NCBI RefSeq assembly: GCF_004379255.2
Contig: NC_056033.1
Span: forward strand, 22,312,209-22,376,208
DNA: 64,000 nucleotides
DNA from: Salvia splendens
Lineage: Eukaryota > Streptophyta > Magnoliopsida > Lamiales > Lamiaceae
Reading direction: 5' to 3'
Both the position numbers and the translations under genes were made by a program. The notes below the pieces were generated by a model. The model was not told the origin of the DNA. It made no database searches and saw nothing but the letters and a program-made list of their open reading frames with translations. This document shows, one piece after another, positions 61,226-64,000 of this stretch. Position 1 is the first letter of the stretch; every line of letters begins with the position of its first letter.

Positions 61226-64000
61226 TGTTTTACAATATCATGTTTTGGAACGTGAGGGGAATCGCAAATGCGTCAACCCAAAACGTTTTGAAAAGGCTAA
61301 TTAAATCTCATAATGTTTTATTCCTTGCTATAATGGAACCACTCACAACACCGGATCCGGACCGGTTCTCCAAGGCCCTGGGGCTGTCCTACATTGGATC
61401 GAACATGACCGGAAAATTCTGGTTGTTTGCGGAAGAGGGATCCACTTTTGATATTGATTGTGATTCGGAACAAATCCTACATGGGCGTCTCAAGTCCCAC
61501 CGTATTGCTAGGCCGCTGGCCGTTTCGGCTTTGTATGCCAAATGCACAAGATCCGAAAGACACCTCCTGTGGGATAAGATGAGAGAAATTGCTGGGCCCC
61601 TCGAAGGATCACCATGGATTATTGGTGGCGACTTCAACACCATCCTATCACACCGAGATAGGGTTGGGAGCGACACCAACCGGCAAGCAGAGATGGTCGA
61701 CTTCGCGGAGGCAATTGAAGACTGTAGGCTCCTTGATTCGGGGTTCGATGGTGCGGAATTCACATGGGCCAAAAACTGCCTCTTTGAAAGATTGGATAGA
61801 GTGCTTGTTAGTGAGGGTTGGGCTAGGGCCTTCGAAGCTACTCAGGTTACGAACCTCCCTCAGGTTGCTTCGGACCACGGGCCGGTCCTTGTAAGATGTA
61901 AGACGCTGAACACTACCATCGGAGGCAAGGCATTCCGATTCCAGAACATGTGGATCCGACATGGGGGGTTCATGGCTGTAGTGCAAAATGATGTGGATCC
62001 GACATGGGGCGAGTGGACTCCTAAATATTCAAATCAAACATGCTAGAGTGAAAAGAGCCCTAAAGGCGTGGAACAAAGAAGTTTTTAGGAACATCCATGC
62101 CAACCTCAAGGAAAAGGAGGAAGGAATTACCGTGGCCCAATCCATCTTCGAGGCAAGGCCAACACCGGAAAATAGGACAATGATCAATAAATACATTGCC
62201 GAGTACATCATGTTGCTGAAAATGGAAGAGGATTTTTGGCGGCAAAAGGCAGCCCTGAGATGGCTTGCGGAGGGCGACAAAAATACCCGGTTCGATCAAA
62301 GCTGGGTGAAACAAAAAAGAGTTCGCCTACGCATCCACTCGATTCGTGTCAACGGCCAGGAGCTTACTGAGGAGGCCGAAATAAAAAAGTCAGCGGTAGA
62401 TTTCTACCAACAACTCCTAGCGCCCAGCAATCCGGTTCTAGACGAGCCAGACCTTGACCTTATCCAGCGAGTACACTCAGCCGAGCACTTTGCGGACATC
62501 GCAAATGCACCGGGTCCCGATGGCTTCTCCGCCACTTTCTACCAAGCCTGTTGGACTATTGTGGGGCCGGAGGTGGTGGAAGCAATTGGCCAGTTCTTCA
62601 GAGGGGCTTTCCTGCCACGAAGTATTACGGCCACAAGCATTGTCCTCATCCCAAAGAAGGCGTCGCCCGAGTCATGGACTGACTACCGACCCATCAGCCT
62701 CTGCAACGTCTTTAACAAGATCATCACCAAGGTACTCACAACTCGACTCTCCCCTTTCCTTCCACAGGTCATCTCCCCAAACCAAAGTGGTTTCGTGAAA
62801 GGGCGGCTCCTCAATGATAACGCTCTGTTGGCCCAAGAGATGTTCCATGAACTTGCAAGATGCTCCCCAGCGCCTAATGTAGCGGTGAAGATCGACATGG
62901 CGAAAGCCTATGATAGGATCCAATGGCCTTTCCTCTTCAAGGTGCTTCGGCGAATGGGATTCCCGGACACATGGATCTCACTCATGGAGAGGTGCATAGG
63001 CTCGTGTTGGTTCTCGATCCTTGTCAATGGGGTACCTTCAGGATTCTTCAGATCAACACAGGGACTCCGACAAGGTGATCCGATTTCCCCTGCGTTGTTT
63101 GTAATTGCCGCGGACTACCTGTCTCGAGCCTTGGATATGCTCATACTTGGCCAAAGGGATATGGTGTTTAAGGCCTCCCGGAGATGCATTGAGGTCAGCC
63201 ACCTAGCCTATGCGGATGATATTATAATATTCACACAAGCGGCGGCAAACCCCCTACGCCGGCTCCGAGCCTGTCTCGAGAACTATGAAAATGTCTCCGG
63301 CCAACAAGCCAGCCTCACCAAGAGCAACTTCTATATCGCCGAAATCCATGACCATTGGGCACCCTCGATCCAAGCGGAAGGAGGCTTCACTAGGGGCACC
63401 TTTCCTTTCCTCTACCTCGGCGTCCCCATCTACCGTGGTGTAAAGCGCACGGACATGTTCCTCTTCCTACGTGAAAAGATTGCAAGAAGGATCTCGGGCT
63501 GGGCACACCGGCACTTATCTTTTGGAGGGAGGCTCACGCTGATTAAGAGCACCCTTGAAGCGATCCCCTTACACATCTTCCAAGCCATTGAGCCCACTGC
63601 CGGCACCTTAAAACAACTTGATCAACAAATGGCCCGATTCTTTTGGGGATCTACGAGTGAGAGAAAGCGAACCCATTGGATAGGATGGGATCAAATGTGT
63701 CGCCCTACCGAGGAAGGAGGTCTCGGGATTCGGAAAACTTTGGAGGTTTTACGTGCTTTCAACATAAAATTATGGTGGCGCTTCCGGGAACAAAACTCCC
63801 TTTGGGCAAAATACATGATGGCAAAGTATTGCTCCATCTCCACACCACTTACCTTGAGAACGCCGAGCAGGAGTAGCCCTACATGGAGGAGGCTCTCTAG
63901 AGCCTGGACTCTCGCTCAACCGTACATGAGGTGGCTTGTGGGGCAAGGGAATATCTACTTCTGGGATGACATCTGGCTTGGCAACAGCCCACTCAAGGAC
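61225..64000 (+). pseudogene. LINE-I ORF2, duplicate copy, cut by the window edge
   Basis: Same reading as 53662-56437: endonuclease frame to 62046 with the microduplication at 61990-62009, then the RT frame from about 62010 with AYADDIIIF near 63205-63230. It is still open at the window end, before the position of the TAG seen in unit 1. Confidence 0.9.

Larger units (their letters stand above)
56764..64000 (+). repeat. Tandem duplication, unit 2 (runs off the window)
   Basis: Direct repeat of 49201-56437 with one mismatch seen (58501). The junction at 56763/56764 joins LINE-I zinc segment (ttccaatcgg) to gypsy (ggatttgacaacc), with about two shared bases (gg). Confidence 0.93.
58324..64000 (+). 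mobile_element. LINE-I, duplicate copy (continues past the window)
   Basis: Same as 50761-56437, preceded by the same 3'UTR scrap (58264-58323). All lesions of the first copy are shared, so they predate the duplication. The true 3' end of LINE-I should lie beyond the window, after this copy. Confidence 0.9.

Noticed and set aside
1..64000. tRNA, rRNA or bacterial-type operons, riboswitches and terminators
   Set aside because: None recognised on either strand; content is eukaryotic retroelements throughout.

Overview
The window looks like nuclear heterochromatin of a flowering plant. It is almost entirely nested retrotransposons, and I see no ordinary intron-bearing host gene. The plant assignment rests on three things: L1-type LINEs whose ORF2 carries endonuclease (EN), reverse transcriptase (RT), a CxCC zinc segment and a C-terminal RNase H; Ty3/gypsy gag-pol of plant type; and processed copies of two plant-like mRNAs (RFC3 and a BAG-domain co-chaperone). 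GC-rich LINE sequence alternates with AT-rich gypsy sequence. I name the LINEs A to I.

Layout. (1) 1-5625: LINE-A, antisense, cut by LINE-B (783-4899), an ORF1-only LINE which itself carries an apparently intact processed RFC3 copy (CDS 1173-2237). (2) 5626-22941: 3' half of a gypsy pol, split by LINE-C (6170-21669). LINE-C is split inside ORF2 by LINE-D (10017-17745). (3) 22969-28592: LINE-E, decayed, with an antisense processed BAG-family copy inside its RT. (4) 28594-50706: 5' half of a gypsy (gag, protease, RT), split by LINE-F (29007-48553). LINE-F is cut by a solo LTR (32347-36938) that holds antisense LINE-G, and by LINE-H (37617-45345), a full-length LINE with both ORFs open. (5) 50701-64000: a LINE 3'UTR scrap, then LINE-I. 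A 7563-bp unit (gypsy RT + LINE-I) is repeated in direct tandem from 56764 to the window end with one base difference seen.

Most insertions can be ordered and verified because target-site duplications (TSDs) are readable: 17 bp for LINE-B, 15 bp for RFC3, 17 bp for LINE-C, 16 bp for LINE-D, about 18 bp for BAG, 13 bp for LINE-F and 5 bp for the LTR. Removing LINE-D plus one TSD copy restores LINE-C ORF2 to exactly the length of the intact copies.

How the parts work together: in C, D and H a bicistronic transcript encodes ORF1 (acidic/basic linker, DUF4283-like domain, CCHC knuckle) and, two bases after its stop, ORF2 (EN-RT-RNase H). The same machinery probably made the RFC3 and BAG retrocopies in trans and can mobilise defective members (ORF1-only LINE-B, frameshifted D and F). 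LINE 3'UTRs share hairpins with compensating changes, a candidate RT recognition structure. All family assignments are by reading; no database search was run.
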